A DNA stretch of 64,000 nt. It comes from Helicobacter pylori (GTDB taxonomy: Bacteria > Campylobacterota > Campylobacteria > Campylobacterales > Helicobacteraceae). Positions 17,863 to 25,977 of the stretch are shown in pieces. A program made the translations under genes and the position numbers. The stretch is taken from positions 1,054,001-1,118,000 of the forward strand of contig NZ_CP051500.1 of the NCBI RefSeq assembly GCF_016755635.1. The letters are read 5' to 3'. Every line of letters starts with the position of its first letter. Position 1 is the stretch's first letter. The notes under the pieces are model-generated. The model had not been told where the DNA came from, did no database searches, and saw nothing but the letters and a program-made list of their open reading frames with translations.

Positions 17863-19533
17863 ATGGGCAAGATAGCAGATGATCAGAACTTTAATGACGA
17901 GGAGGAAAACTTCGCAAAACTCTTTAAAAAAGAATTAGAAAAAGAAGAAACCCTAGAAAAAGGCACTATCAAAGAAGGGTTAATCGTTTCCATCAATGAG
18001 AATGATGGTTATGCCATGGTGAGCGTGGGCGGTAAGACAGAAGGTCGTTTGGCTTTGAGTGAGATCACCGATGAAAATGGGCGGTTGCTGTATCAAAAAA
18101 ATGACCCCATTGTCGTGCATGTGTCCGAAAAAGGTGAACACCCTAGCGTTTCCTACAAAAAGGCCATTTCCCAACAAAAGATTCAAGCTAAAATTGAAGA
18201 ATTGGGCGAAAACTATGAAAACGCCATTATTGAAGGCAAGATTGTAGGCAAGAATAAAGGGGGCTATATCGTGGAGTCTCAAGGCGTGGAGTATTTCCTC
18301 TCCCGCTCGCGCTCTTCTTTAAAGAATGACGCAAACCATATCGGCAAACGCATTAAAGCGTGCATCATTCGCGTGGATAAGGAAAACCATTCTATCAATA
18401 TTTCTCGCAAACGATTCTTTGAAGTCAATGACAAACGACAGCTTGAGGTTTCTAAAGAATTGTTAGAAGCTACAGAGCCGGTATTAGGGGTTGTGAGACA
18501 GATCACCCCTTTTGGTATTTTTGTAGAAGCTAAGGGGATTGAGGGCTTAGTCCATTATTCTGAAATCAGCCATAAAGGGCCAGTAAACCCTGAGAAATAC
18601 TACAAAGAGGGCGATGAAGTCTATGTCAAAGCCATCGCTTATGATGCAGAAAAAAGACGCCTTTCACTCTCCATAAAAGCGACTATAGAAGACCCATGGG
18701 AAGAGATCCAAGACAAGCTAAAACCCGGATACGCCATTAAGGTGGTGGTGAGCAATATTGAGCATTATGGGGTGTTTGTGGATATTGGTAATGATATTGA
18801 AGGCTTTTTGCATGTTTCTGAAATCTCTTGGGATAAAAATGTCAGCCACCCTAACAACTACTTGAGCGTGGGGCAGGAGATTGATGTGAAGATCATTGAC
18901 ATTGATCCTAAAAACCGCCGCTTAAGGGTTTCTTTAAAACAACTCACTAACAGGCCTTTTGATGTTTTTGAATCCAAACACCAAGTGGGAGATGTTTTAG
19001 AAGGCAAAGTAGCGACTTTAACGGATTTTGGGGCGTTTTTGAATCTGGGTGGGGTGGATGGTTTGCTCCACAATCACGACGCTTTTTGGGATAAAGATAA
19101 AAAATGCAAAGACCACTATAAAATTGGCGATGTGATCAAAGTGAAAATCCTTAAAATCAACAAAAAAGATAAAAAGATTTCTTTGAGCGCGAAGCACTTG
19201 GTGACTTCCCCTACAGAAGAATTCGCTCAAAAGCATAAAACAGATAGCGTGATTCAAGGCAAAGTGGTGAGTATTAAGGATTTTGGCGTTTTCATTAATG
19301 CTGATGGCATTGATGTGCTGATCAAAAATGAAGATTTAAACCCCTTAAAAAAAGATGAAATCAAAATAGGCCAAGAAATCACATGCGTGGTGGTTGCGAT
19401 TGAAAAATCTAACAACAAGGTGCGTGCTTCTGTGCATAGGTTAGAGCGCAAAAAAGAAAAAGAAGAATTGCAAGCTTTTAACACGAGCGATGATAAAATG
19501 ACTTTAGGGGATATTCTTAAAGAAAAACTCTAA
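17863..19533 (+). CDS. rpsA: 30S ribosomal protein S1
   Basis: This mRNA-binding ribosomal protein is needed for translation initiation on structured or weak-SD mRNAs. The 556 residues follow the six-S1-domain pattern. The last four domains are clear, each with a signature such as GVVRQITPFGIFVEAKGIEGLVH near residue 208. The first two are divergent, as usual because they bind the ribosome. The start is ATG after AGTAAGGCAGTCA, a moderate site. It ends 28 nt before a small membrane-anchored protein gene. Confidence 0.95.
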   Translation: MGKIADDQNFNDEEENFAKLFKKELEKEETLEKGTIKEGLIVSINENDGYAMVSVGGKTEGRLALSEITDENGRLLYQKNDPIVVHVSEKGEHPSVSYKKAISQQKIQAKIEELGENYENAIIEGKIVGKNKGGYIVESQGVEYFLSRSRSSLKNDANHIGKRIKACIIRVDKENHSINISRKRFFEVNDKRQLEVSKELLEATEPVLGVVRQITPFGIFVEAKGIEGLVHYSEISHKGPVNPEKYYKEGDEVYVKAIAYDAEKRRLSLSIKATIEDPWEEIQDKLKPGYAIKVVVSNIEHYGVFVDIGNDIEGFLHVSEISWDKNVSHPNNYLSVGQEIDVKIIDIDPKNRRLRVSLKQLTNRPFDVFESKHQVGDVLEGKVATLTDFGAFLNLGGVDGLLHNHDAFWDKDKKCKDHYKIGDVIKVKILKINKKDKKISLSAKHLVTSPTEEFAQKHKTDSVIQGKVVSIKDFGVFINADGIDVLIKNEDLNPLKKDEIKIGQEITCVVVAIEKSNNKVRASVHRLERKKEKEELQAFNTSDDKMTLGDILKEKL

Positions 19534-19561
19534 AGAGTGATTTTAAAAACATGAGAATGGC

Positions 19562-20080
19562 ATGAGATTTAAGGGTGTTGTTGCTTTTATTTCCCTAGCT
19601 GTCGCTCTTGGCTTTTTAGCCTATTTGTTTTTAAGCGTTAAAAAAGAAATGCCCACCATTTCTCATACAGATAAAAATCTCTCTCAAACAGACGCAAAAA
19701 GCCATGACATCAACCTAGAAGAAAATAGCCCCACTGAAACCTCTCACAATGAAAAAGCCTCTCATAACGAAGAAGATCGCAATAACGCCCTTTCTCAAAA
19801 CCTTGATGCTCAAGAATCTATCAATTACCCTGTTATAGAGCATCATTTTGAAATCCCTTTTGAAGAAAAAAAAAGGGAATATTCAAAGCTTATCATTAAG
19901 GATTTAAAGGACTATCAATGGTGGTGTTTAAAAGAAATCCTCAAAAAAGAACGAATTGATTACGCTTACGATAACACCAAAAACCAACCCAACCTCATCA
20001 TCTATTTAGATAAAAACAAAAAAGAACGCTTGCTGGCTGATTTAGACTATTATAAAATACGCTATCATGCTGTTTTTTAA
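19562..20080 (+). CDS. Membrane-anchored protein of unknown function
   Basis: These 172 residues comprise one N-terminal transmembrane helix (VVAFISLAVALGFLAYLFL), a low-complexity acidic/serine-rich linker of about 70 residues, and a basic alpha/beta C-terminal part containing YQWWCLKEILKKERIDYAY. The N-in topology would put the folded C-terminal domain in the periplasm. I recognise no family. It is 15 nt upstream of serA and probably shares its transcript. It corresponds to HP0398 by recall. Confidence 0.8.
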   Translation: MRFKGVVAFISLAVALGFLAYLFLSVKKEMPTISHTDKNLSQTDAKSHDINLEENSPTETSHNEKASHNEEDRNNALSQNLDAQESINYPVIEHHFEIPFEEKKREYSKLIIKDLKDYQWWCLKEILKKERIDYAYDNTKNQPNLIIYLDKNKKERLLADLDYYKIRYHAVF

Positions 20081-20095
20081 ATTCAAAGGATAAAA

Positions 20096-21670
20096 ATGTA
20101 TCAAGTAGCCATTTGCGACCCCATCCATGCTAAAGGCATTCAAATTTTAGAAGCCCAAAAAGACATTGTCTTGCATGACTATTCCAAATGCCCCAAAAAG
20201 GAGCTTTTAGAAAAACTCACTCCCATGGATGCGCTCATCACTCGCAGCATGACCCCTATCACAAGCGATTTTTTAAAGCCCTTAACCCACTTAAAATCCA
20301 TTGTGAGAGCGGGCGTGGGAGTGGATAATATTGATTTAGAAAGCTGCTCTCAAAAAGGCATTGTGGTGATGAATATCCCTACCGCTAACACGATTGCCGC
20401 TGTGGAATTGACCATGGCGCATTTGATCAATGCGGTGCGCTCATTCCCTTGCGCGAACGATCAAATCAAACACCAAAGGTTATGGAAAAGAGAAGATTGG
20501 TATGGTACGGAATTGAAAAATAAAAAACTAGGAATCATTGGTTTTGGGAATATTGGCTCTAGGGTGGGCATTAGGGCTAAAGCTTTTGAAATGGAGGTTT
20601 TAGCCTATGATCCTTATATCCCTTCTTCAAAAGCCACTGATTTAGGGGTCATTTACACAAAAAATTTTGAAGACATTTTGCAATGCGATGTGATCACTAT
20701 CCACACCCCTAAAAACAAAGAAACCATTAACATGATAGGCGCTAAAGAAATTGAACGCATGAAAAAAGGGGTTATTTTGATCAATTGCGCTAGAGGGGGG
20801 CTTTATAATGAAGACGCTCTTTATGAAGCTTTAGAAACCAAAAAAGTGCGTTGGCTTGGCATTGATGTCTTTTCTAAAGAGCCTGGCATTCATAACAAGC
20901 TTTTAGACTTGCCCAATGTGTATGCGACTCCTCATATTGGCGCGAACACTTTAGAATCCCAAGAAGAAATTTCCAAACAAGCCGCTCAAGGGGTTATGGA
21001 GTCTTTAAGAGGTTCAAGCCATCCGCATGCTTTGAATTTACCCATGCAAGCTTTTGATGCAAACGCAAAAGCCTACTTGAATTTAGCGCAAAAATTGGGT
21101 TATTTTTCCAGTCAAATCCATAAGGGCGTGTGCCAAAAAATTGAACTCAGTCTTTGTGGGGAGATCAACCAATTTAAAGACGCCCTTGTCGCTTTTACAC
21201 TAGTAGGGGTGTTAAAACCCGTTGTAGGGGATAAAATCAATTACATTAACGCCCCCTTTGTGGCCAAAGAAAGAGGCATTGAGATTAAAGTTAGCCTTAA
21301 AGAAAGCGCTTCGCCCTATAAAAACATGCTCTCTTTAACTCTCAATGCGGCTAATGGTGCAATCAGCGTGAGCGGCACGGTGTTTGAAGAAGATATTTTA
21401 AAACTCACTGAGATTGATGGGTTTCATATTGATATAGAGCCAAAAGGTAAAATGCTTCTATTTAGGAATACAGATATTCCAGGCGTTATTGGGAGCGTGG
21501 GGAATGCGTTCGCTAGGCATGGCATTAACATCGCTGATTTTCGTTTGGGGCGCAACACGCAAAAAGAAGCTTTAGCACTCATTATTGTAGATGAAGAAGT
21601 TTCTTTGGAAGTTTTAGAAGAGCTTAAAAACATTCCTGCATGCTTAAGCGTTCATTATGTGGTTATTTAA
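20096..21670 (+). CDS. serA: D-3-phosphoglycerate dehydrogenase
   Basis: This is the first enzyme of serine biosynthesis, oxidising 3-phosphoglycerate with NAD. The 524 residues are the long form. Substrate and NAD domains carry GIIGFGNIGSRVG near residue 145 and the catalytic region HIGANTLESQ near residue 281. An intervening ASB domain follows, with a C-terminal ACT domain (from about 450; IPGVIGSVGNAFARHGINIADF) for possible serine feedback. The next gene follows after 9 nt. Confidence 0.95.
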   Translation: MYQVAICDPIHAKGIQILEAQKDIVLHDYSKCPKKELLEKLTPMDALITRSMTPITSDFLKPLTHLKSIVRAGVGVDNIDLESCSQKGIVVMNIPTANTIAAVELTMAHLINAVRSFPCANDQIKHQRLWKREDWYGTELKNKKLGIIGFGNIGSRVGIRAKAFEMEVLAYDPYIPSSKATDLGVIYTKNFEDILQCDVITIHTPKNKETINMIGAKEIERMKKGVILINCARGGLYNEDALYEALETKKVRWLGIDVFSKEPGIHNKLLDLPNVYATPHIGANTLESQEEISKQAAQGVMESLRGSSHPHALNLPMQAFDANAKAYLNLAQKLGYFSSQIHKGVCQKIELSLCGEINQFKDALVAFTLVGVLKPVVGDKINYINAPFVAKERGIEIKVSLKESASPYKNMLSLTLNAANGAISVSGTVFEEDILKLTEIDGFHIDIEPKGKMLLFRNTDIPGVIGSVGNAFARHGINIADFRLGRNTQKEALALIIVDEEVSLEVLEELKNIPACLSVHYVVI

Positions 21671-21679
21671 GGTAGTTGG

Positions 21680-23530
21680 ATGCGAGATTTTTTAAAGCTT
21701 TTAAAAAAGCATAATGAATTAGAAGTCATTGACACCCCCCTTGAAGTGGATTTAGAAATCGCTCATCTAGCCTATATAGAAGCGAAAAAACCTAATGGGG
21801 GCAAAGCCCTTTTATTCACGCAACCCATAAGAAAAGAGCATGACCAGATCAAAACCTTTGGCATGCCTGTTTTAATGAACGCTTTTGGCTCTTTCAAACG
21901 CTTAGATCTTTTATTAAAAACCCCCATAGAAAGCCTGCAACAACGCATGCAAGCGTTCTTGCACTTTAGTGCTCCTAAAAATTTCACTGAGGGTTTGAAA
22001 GTCTTAAAAGATTTATGGGATTTAAGACACATTTTCCCTAAAAAAACCACTCGCCCTAAAGATCTCATTGTCAAGCAAGATAAAGAAGTCAATTTGTGGG
22101 ATCTGCCCGTTTTAAAAACTTGGGAAAAAGATGGCGGGGCTTTTATCACTATGGGGCAAGTCTATACCCAAAGCCTGGATCATAAAAAAAAGAATTTAGG
22201 CATGTACCGCTTGCAAGTTTATGATAAAAACCATTTAGGCTTGCACTGGCAAATCCATAAAGACTCCCAACTCTTTTTCCACGAATACGCTAAGGCTAAA
22301 GTCAAAATGCCTGTTAGTATCGCTATTGGTGGGGATTTGCTCTATACATGGTGTGCGACAGCCCCCTTACCTTATGGGATTTATGAACTCATGCTCTATG
22401 GGTTTATGAGAGGAAAAAAAGCACGCGTAATGCCATGCCTAAGCAACTCTTTAAGCGTGCCAAGCGATTGCGATATTGTGATAGAAGGGTTTGTGGATTG
22501 CGAAAAATTAGAGCTTGAAGGGCCTTTTGGGGATCACACGGGCTATTATACCCCCATTGAGTCTTACCCTGTTTTAGAAGTCAAAACCATTAGCTATAAA
22601 AAAGATTCCATTTACTTAGCCACTGTGGTGGGTAAGCCCCCTTTAGAAGACAAATACATGGGGTATTTGACTGAACGCTTGTTCTTGCCCTTGCTTCAAA
22701 TGAACGCCCCCAATCTCATAGATTATTGCATGCCAGAAAATGGGGTGTTTCATAATTTGATTTTAGCCAAAATACACACGCGTTATAACGCTCATGCCAA
22801 GCAAGTCATGCATGCTTTTTGGGGTGTGGGGCAGATGAGTTTTGTCAAACATGCGATTTTTGTCAATGAAGACGCTCCCAATCTAAGAGACACCAACGCT
22901 ATCATTGAGTATATACTAGAAAATTTTTCTAAAGAAAACGCGCTCATCTCTCAAGGCATATGCGACGCCTTAGATCATGCAAGCCCTGAATACGCTATGG
23001 GAGGGAAACTCGGTATTGATGCGACCTCTAAAAGCAATACCCCCCACCCCACGCTTTTAAACGATAACGCCCTACTAGCGCTTTTACAAGATAAAATGCC
23101 AAATATCGTTCTTTTGAAGCAATATTACCCGCACACCCGTAACCCCATTTGCGTCATTAGCGTGGAAAAGAAAGACAAAAGCGTCATTGAATTGGCTAAA
23201 AACTTGCTCGGTTTTGAAGAGCATTTACGCATTGTCATCTTTGTAGAGCATGCCAGCAGCGATTTAAACAACCCTTACATGCTGTTATGGCGCATCGTTA
23301 ATAATATTGACGCTAAGCGTGATATTCTCACCTCTAAACATTGTTTTTTTATAGACGCTACCAATAAGGGCGTTATGGATAAACATTTTAGAGAATGGCC
23401 CACCGAAACCAATTGCTCCATGGAAGTCATAGAAAATTTGAAAAAGAAAGGGCTTTTAAAAGATTTTGAAACTTTAAATCAAAAATTCCATCTCACGCAT
23501 TCTTTCAGCACGCATAAAGAAGATCTATAA
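21680..23530 (+). CDS. UbiD-family decarboxylase, probably of menaquinone synthesis
   Basis: This is a prenylated-FMN-dependent UbiD-type decarboxylase of 616 residues. The family's prFMN/metal region is seen around ATAPLPYGIYELMLYGF and GPFGDHTGYYTP. H. pylori makes menaquinone by the futalosine route and has no ubiquinone. Established work on that route assigns a UbiD-like carboxy-lyase (MqnL) to the late steps, so menaquinone synthesis is the best assignment. The C-terminal extension (about 490-616) is longer than in E. coli UbiD. It corresponds to HP0396 by recall. Confidence 0.88.
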   Translation: MRDFLKLLKKHNELEVIDTPLEVDLEIAHLAYIEAKKPNGGKALLFTQPIRKEHDQIKTFGMPVLMNAFGSFKRLDLLLKTPIESLQQRMQAFLHFSAPKNFTEGLKVLKDLWDLRHIFPKKTTRPKDLIVKQDKEVNLWDLPVLKTWEKDGGAFITMGQVYTQSLDHKKKNLGMYRLQVYDKNHLGLHWQIHKDSQLFFHEYAKAKVKMPVSIAIGGDLLYTWCATAPLPYGIYELMLYGFMRGKKARVMPCLSNSLSVPSDCDIVIEGFVDCEKLELEGPFGDHTGYYTPIESYPVLEVKTISYKKDSIYLATVVGKPPLEDKYMGYLTERLFLPLLQMNAPNLIDYCMPENGVFHNLILAKIHTRYNAHAKQVMHAFWGVGQMSFVKHAIFVNEDAPNLRDTNAIIEYILENFSKENALISQGICDALDHASPEYAMGGKLGIDATSKSNTPHPTLLNDNALLALLQDKMPNIVLLKQYYPHTRNPICVISVEKKDKSVIELAKNLLGFEEHLRIVIFVEHASSDLNNPYMLLWRIVNNIDAKRDILTSKHCFFIDATNKGVMDKHFREWPTETNCSMEVIENLKKKGLLKDFETLNQKFHLTHSFSTHKEDL

Positions 23531-23552
23531 AGAAGAGCCATAAAGAAGAATT

Positions 23553-24221
23553 ATGTTAGATTATAGCCAAAGGATTGATACCCTCATCACCAAAATAGAA
23601 AAGGCTCGCACCGCCTATTCAAGGCATCATATTGTCAAAATCGTGGCTGTTTCAAAAAACGCTTCCCCAGAAGCTATCCAACATTACTACAACTGCTCTC
23701 AAAGGGCTTTTGGAGAAAATAAAGTTCAAGATTTAAAAACTAAAATGCATTCTTTAGAGCATTTGCCTCTTGAATGGCACATGATAGGCTCTTTACAAGA
23801 AAATAAAATCAATGCACTTTTGAGTTTAAAACCCGCTCTTTTGCATTCTTTAGACTCTTTAAAACTCGCTTTGAAGATAGAAAAGCGTTGCGAAATATTG
23901 GGCGTCAGTTTAAACGCTCTTTTACAGGTTAATAGCGCGTATGAGGAAAGTAAAAGCGGGGTGGTGCCTGAAGAAACGCTAGAAACTTATTCTCAAATCA
24001 GTGAAACTTGCAAGCGCCTCAAGCTTAAGGGGCTGATGTGTATAGGGGCGCACACCGATGATGAAAAGAAAATTGAAAAATCCTTTATCACCACCAAAAA
24101 GCTTTTTGACCAAATAAAAAATGCGAGCGTTCTTTCAATGGGCATGAGTGATGATTTTGAATTAGCGATTGCTTGCGGGGCGAATCTTTTAAGGATTGGC
24201 TCTTTTTTGTTTAAAGAGTAA
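23553..24221 (+). CDS. YggS/PROSC-family PLP homeostasis protein
   Basis: This is a fold-type III PLP-binding protein without known catalytic activity that buffers pyridoxal phosphate. It has 222 residues in a TIM-barrel-like fold. The PLP lysine is in VAVSKNASPEAI, followed by FGENKVQD and EWHMIGSLQENK; the phosphate-binding SMGMSDDFELAI and LLRIGSFLF are at the C-terminus. The stop is 1 nt before the next ATG. Confidence 0.92.
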   Translation: MLDYSQRIDTLITKIEKARTAYSRHHIVKIVAVSKNASPEAIQHYYNCSQRAFGENKVQDLKTKMHSLEHLPLEWHMIGSLQENKINALLSLKPALLHSLDSLKLALKIEKRCEILGVSLNALLQVNSAYEESKSGVVPEETLETYSQISETCKRLKLKGLMCIGAHTDDEKKIEKSFITTKKLFDQIKNASVLSMGMSDDFELAIACGANLLRIGSFLFKE

Positions 24222-24222
24222 G

Positions 24223-24981
24223 ATGCTAGAAACTTATGCGCTTAAAAGTGGGGCTGTTTTTATCTCTGATGCGCATTTTTTGCCCAAAAGCCCTCATTTA
24301 ATCAACACGCTTCAAGAACTTTTAAGCGCCAAACCCCCACAAGTCTTTTTCATGGGCGATATTTTCCATGTTCTTGTGGGCTATTTGCCCCTAGATGAAG
24401 AGCAGCAAAAAATCATTGATTTAATCCATGCGTTAAGCGAAATTTCACAAGTTTTTTATTTTGAAGGCAACCATGATTTTTCCATGCGTTTTGTATTCAA
24501 TTTTAAAGTGGTGGTTTTTGAGCGCCAAAACCAGCCCGTATTATTCCAATATGATAACAAACGCTTTTTACTAGCCCATGGGGATTTATTCACTACTAAG
24601 GCGTATGAATTTTACATCACGCAACTCACTTCCACTTGGGCGAGATTTTTTTTAACTTTTTTAAATTTATTAAGTTTTAAAACCTTATACCCTTTTTTGA
24701 AAAAACGCATCTATCAAAAACCCGTCCGCCTTTGGGAATTAGAGCCAAAAGAATTGCAATCTTTTATTGAAAAGCGCCTAAAAGCCTATCAAAACTATAT
24801 TAAAGATCTTAACCTTGGTAGGATTGATGGCATTATAGAGGGGCATTTTCATCTCAAAAGCGGTGCAAAAATCCCCTTGAATGCGCCGATTTATTGCCCA
24901 CTGCCCTCCTTTTATTACGAACAAAGCCTTTTTAAGGTATCATCAAGCGTTTTAGAACCATCTCAAAATAAGGACGCCTAA
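24223..24981 (+). CDS. LpxH-like metallophosphoesterase
   Basis: This calcineurin-type phosphoesterase probably hydrolyses UDP-2,3-diacylglucosamine in lipid A synthesis. The metal ligands are visible in order: SDAH, MGDIFH, GNHDFSM, LAHGDL and EGHFH. I chose the ATG at 24223, just after the yggS stop, giving 252 residues; an earlier in-frame start at 24196 would overlap yggS. A hydrophobic, aromatic mid-section (WARFFLTFLNLLSFKTLYPF) fits membrane association. It corresponds to HP0394 by recall. The distinction from other UDP-sugar phosphatases rests on family resemblance. Confidence 0.82.
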   Translation: MLETYALKSGAVFISDAHFLPKSPHLINTLQELLSAKPPQVFFMGDIFHVLVGYLPLDEEQQKIIDLIHALSEISQVFYFEGNHDFSMRFVFNFKVVVFERQNQPVLFQYDNKRFLLAHGDLFTTKAYEFYITQLTSTWARFFLTFLNLLSFKTLYPFLKKRIYQKPVRLWELEPKELQSFIEKRLKAYQNYIKDLNLGRIDGIIEGHFHLKSGAKIPLNAPIYCPLPSFYYEQSLFKVSSSVLEPSQNKDA

Positions 24982-24984
24982 ATC

Positions 24985-25920
24985 ATGGCAGAAAAAACAG
25001 CTAACGATTTAAAACTAAGCGAGATAGAACTCGTGGATTTTCGTATTTATGGCATGCAAGAGGGCGTCCCTTATGAGGGGATTTATGGCATTAATGTGGC
25101 TAAAGTCCAAGAGATTATCCCCATGCCCACCCTTTTTGAATACCCCACGAATTTGGATTACATTATCGGCGTGTTTGATTTGCGCTCCACGATCATCCCG
25201 CTTATAGACTTGGCCAAATGGATAGGGATTGTCCCAGATAAAAGCAAGGAAAACGAAAAAATCGTCATTATCACTGAATTTAACAATATTAAAATGGGGT
25301 TTTTAGTCCATTCCGCTAGGCGTATCAGGCGCATTAGCTGGAAAGATGTGGAGCCTGCATCCTTTAGCGCATCTAACAGCATCAATAAAGAAAATATCAC
25401 CGGCACGACCCGCATTGAAAACGACAAAACCCTACTCATTTTGGATTTAGAAAGCATTTTAGACGATTTAAAGCTTAATGAAGACGCTAAAAACGCTAAA
25501 GATATCCCTAAAGAGCGTTTTGAAGGCGAAGTGTTGTTTTTAGACGATAGCAGAACGGCGAGGAAAACCTTAAAGAACCATTTGAGTAAAATGGGTTTTA
25601 GCATCACGGAAGCTGTGGATGGGGAAGACGGGTTGAACAAATTAGAAATGTTGTTCAAAAAATACGGGGACGATTTGAGGAAACATTTGAAATTCATTAT
25701 TTCAGATGTTGAAATGCCTAAAATGGATGGCTATCATTTCTTATTCAAGCTCCAAAAAGACCCCAGGTTTGCTTATATTCCTGTGATTTTTAATTCTTCT
25801 ATTTGCGATAATTATAGCGCTGAAAGGGCTAAAGAAATGGGGGCTGTAGCGTATTTAGTCAAGTTTGACGCAGAAAAATTCACCGAAGAAATTTCTAAGA
25901 TTTTAGACAAGAATGCGTAA
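24985..25920 (+). CDS. cheV3: Chemotaxis coupling protein CheV (CheW-receiver fusion)
   Basis: This 311-residue protein has an N-terminal CheW-like domain (about 15-165, with FEYPTNLDYIIGVFDLR) and a C-terminal receiver domain (from about 185). The receiver has the acidic pair LFLDDSR, phosphoacceptor Asp in IISDVEMPKMDGY and the conserved Lys in LVKF. It couples chemoreceptors to CheA and may serve as a phosphate sink. It lies 3 nt after the LpxH-like gene and just upstream of cheAY, from which it is separated by a possible promoter (TAAAAT at 25938). H. pylori has three CheV proteins; this one corresponds to HP0393/CheV3 by recall. Confidence 0.93.
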   Translation: MAEKTANDLKLSEIELVDFRIYGMQEGVPYEGIYGINVAKVQEIIPMPTLFEYPTNLDYIIGVFDLRSTIIPLIDLAKWIGIVPDKSKENEKIVIITEFNNIKMGFLVHSARRIRRISWKDVEPASFSASNSINKENITGTTRIENDKTLLILDLESILDDLKLNEDAKNAKDIPKERFEGEVLFLDDSRTARKTLKNHLSKMGFSITEAVDGEDGLNKLEMLFKKYGDDLRKHLKFIISDVEMPKMDGYHFLFKLQKDPRFAYIPVIFNSSICDNYSAERAKEMGAVAYLVKFDAEKFTEEISKILDKNA

Positions 25921-25977
25921 TTCTTTTTATAAAATTGTAAAATACTCTTATCTCAAACGCTAAAAAGGGGTTTTAAA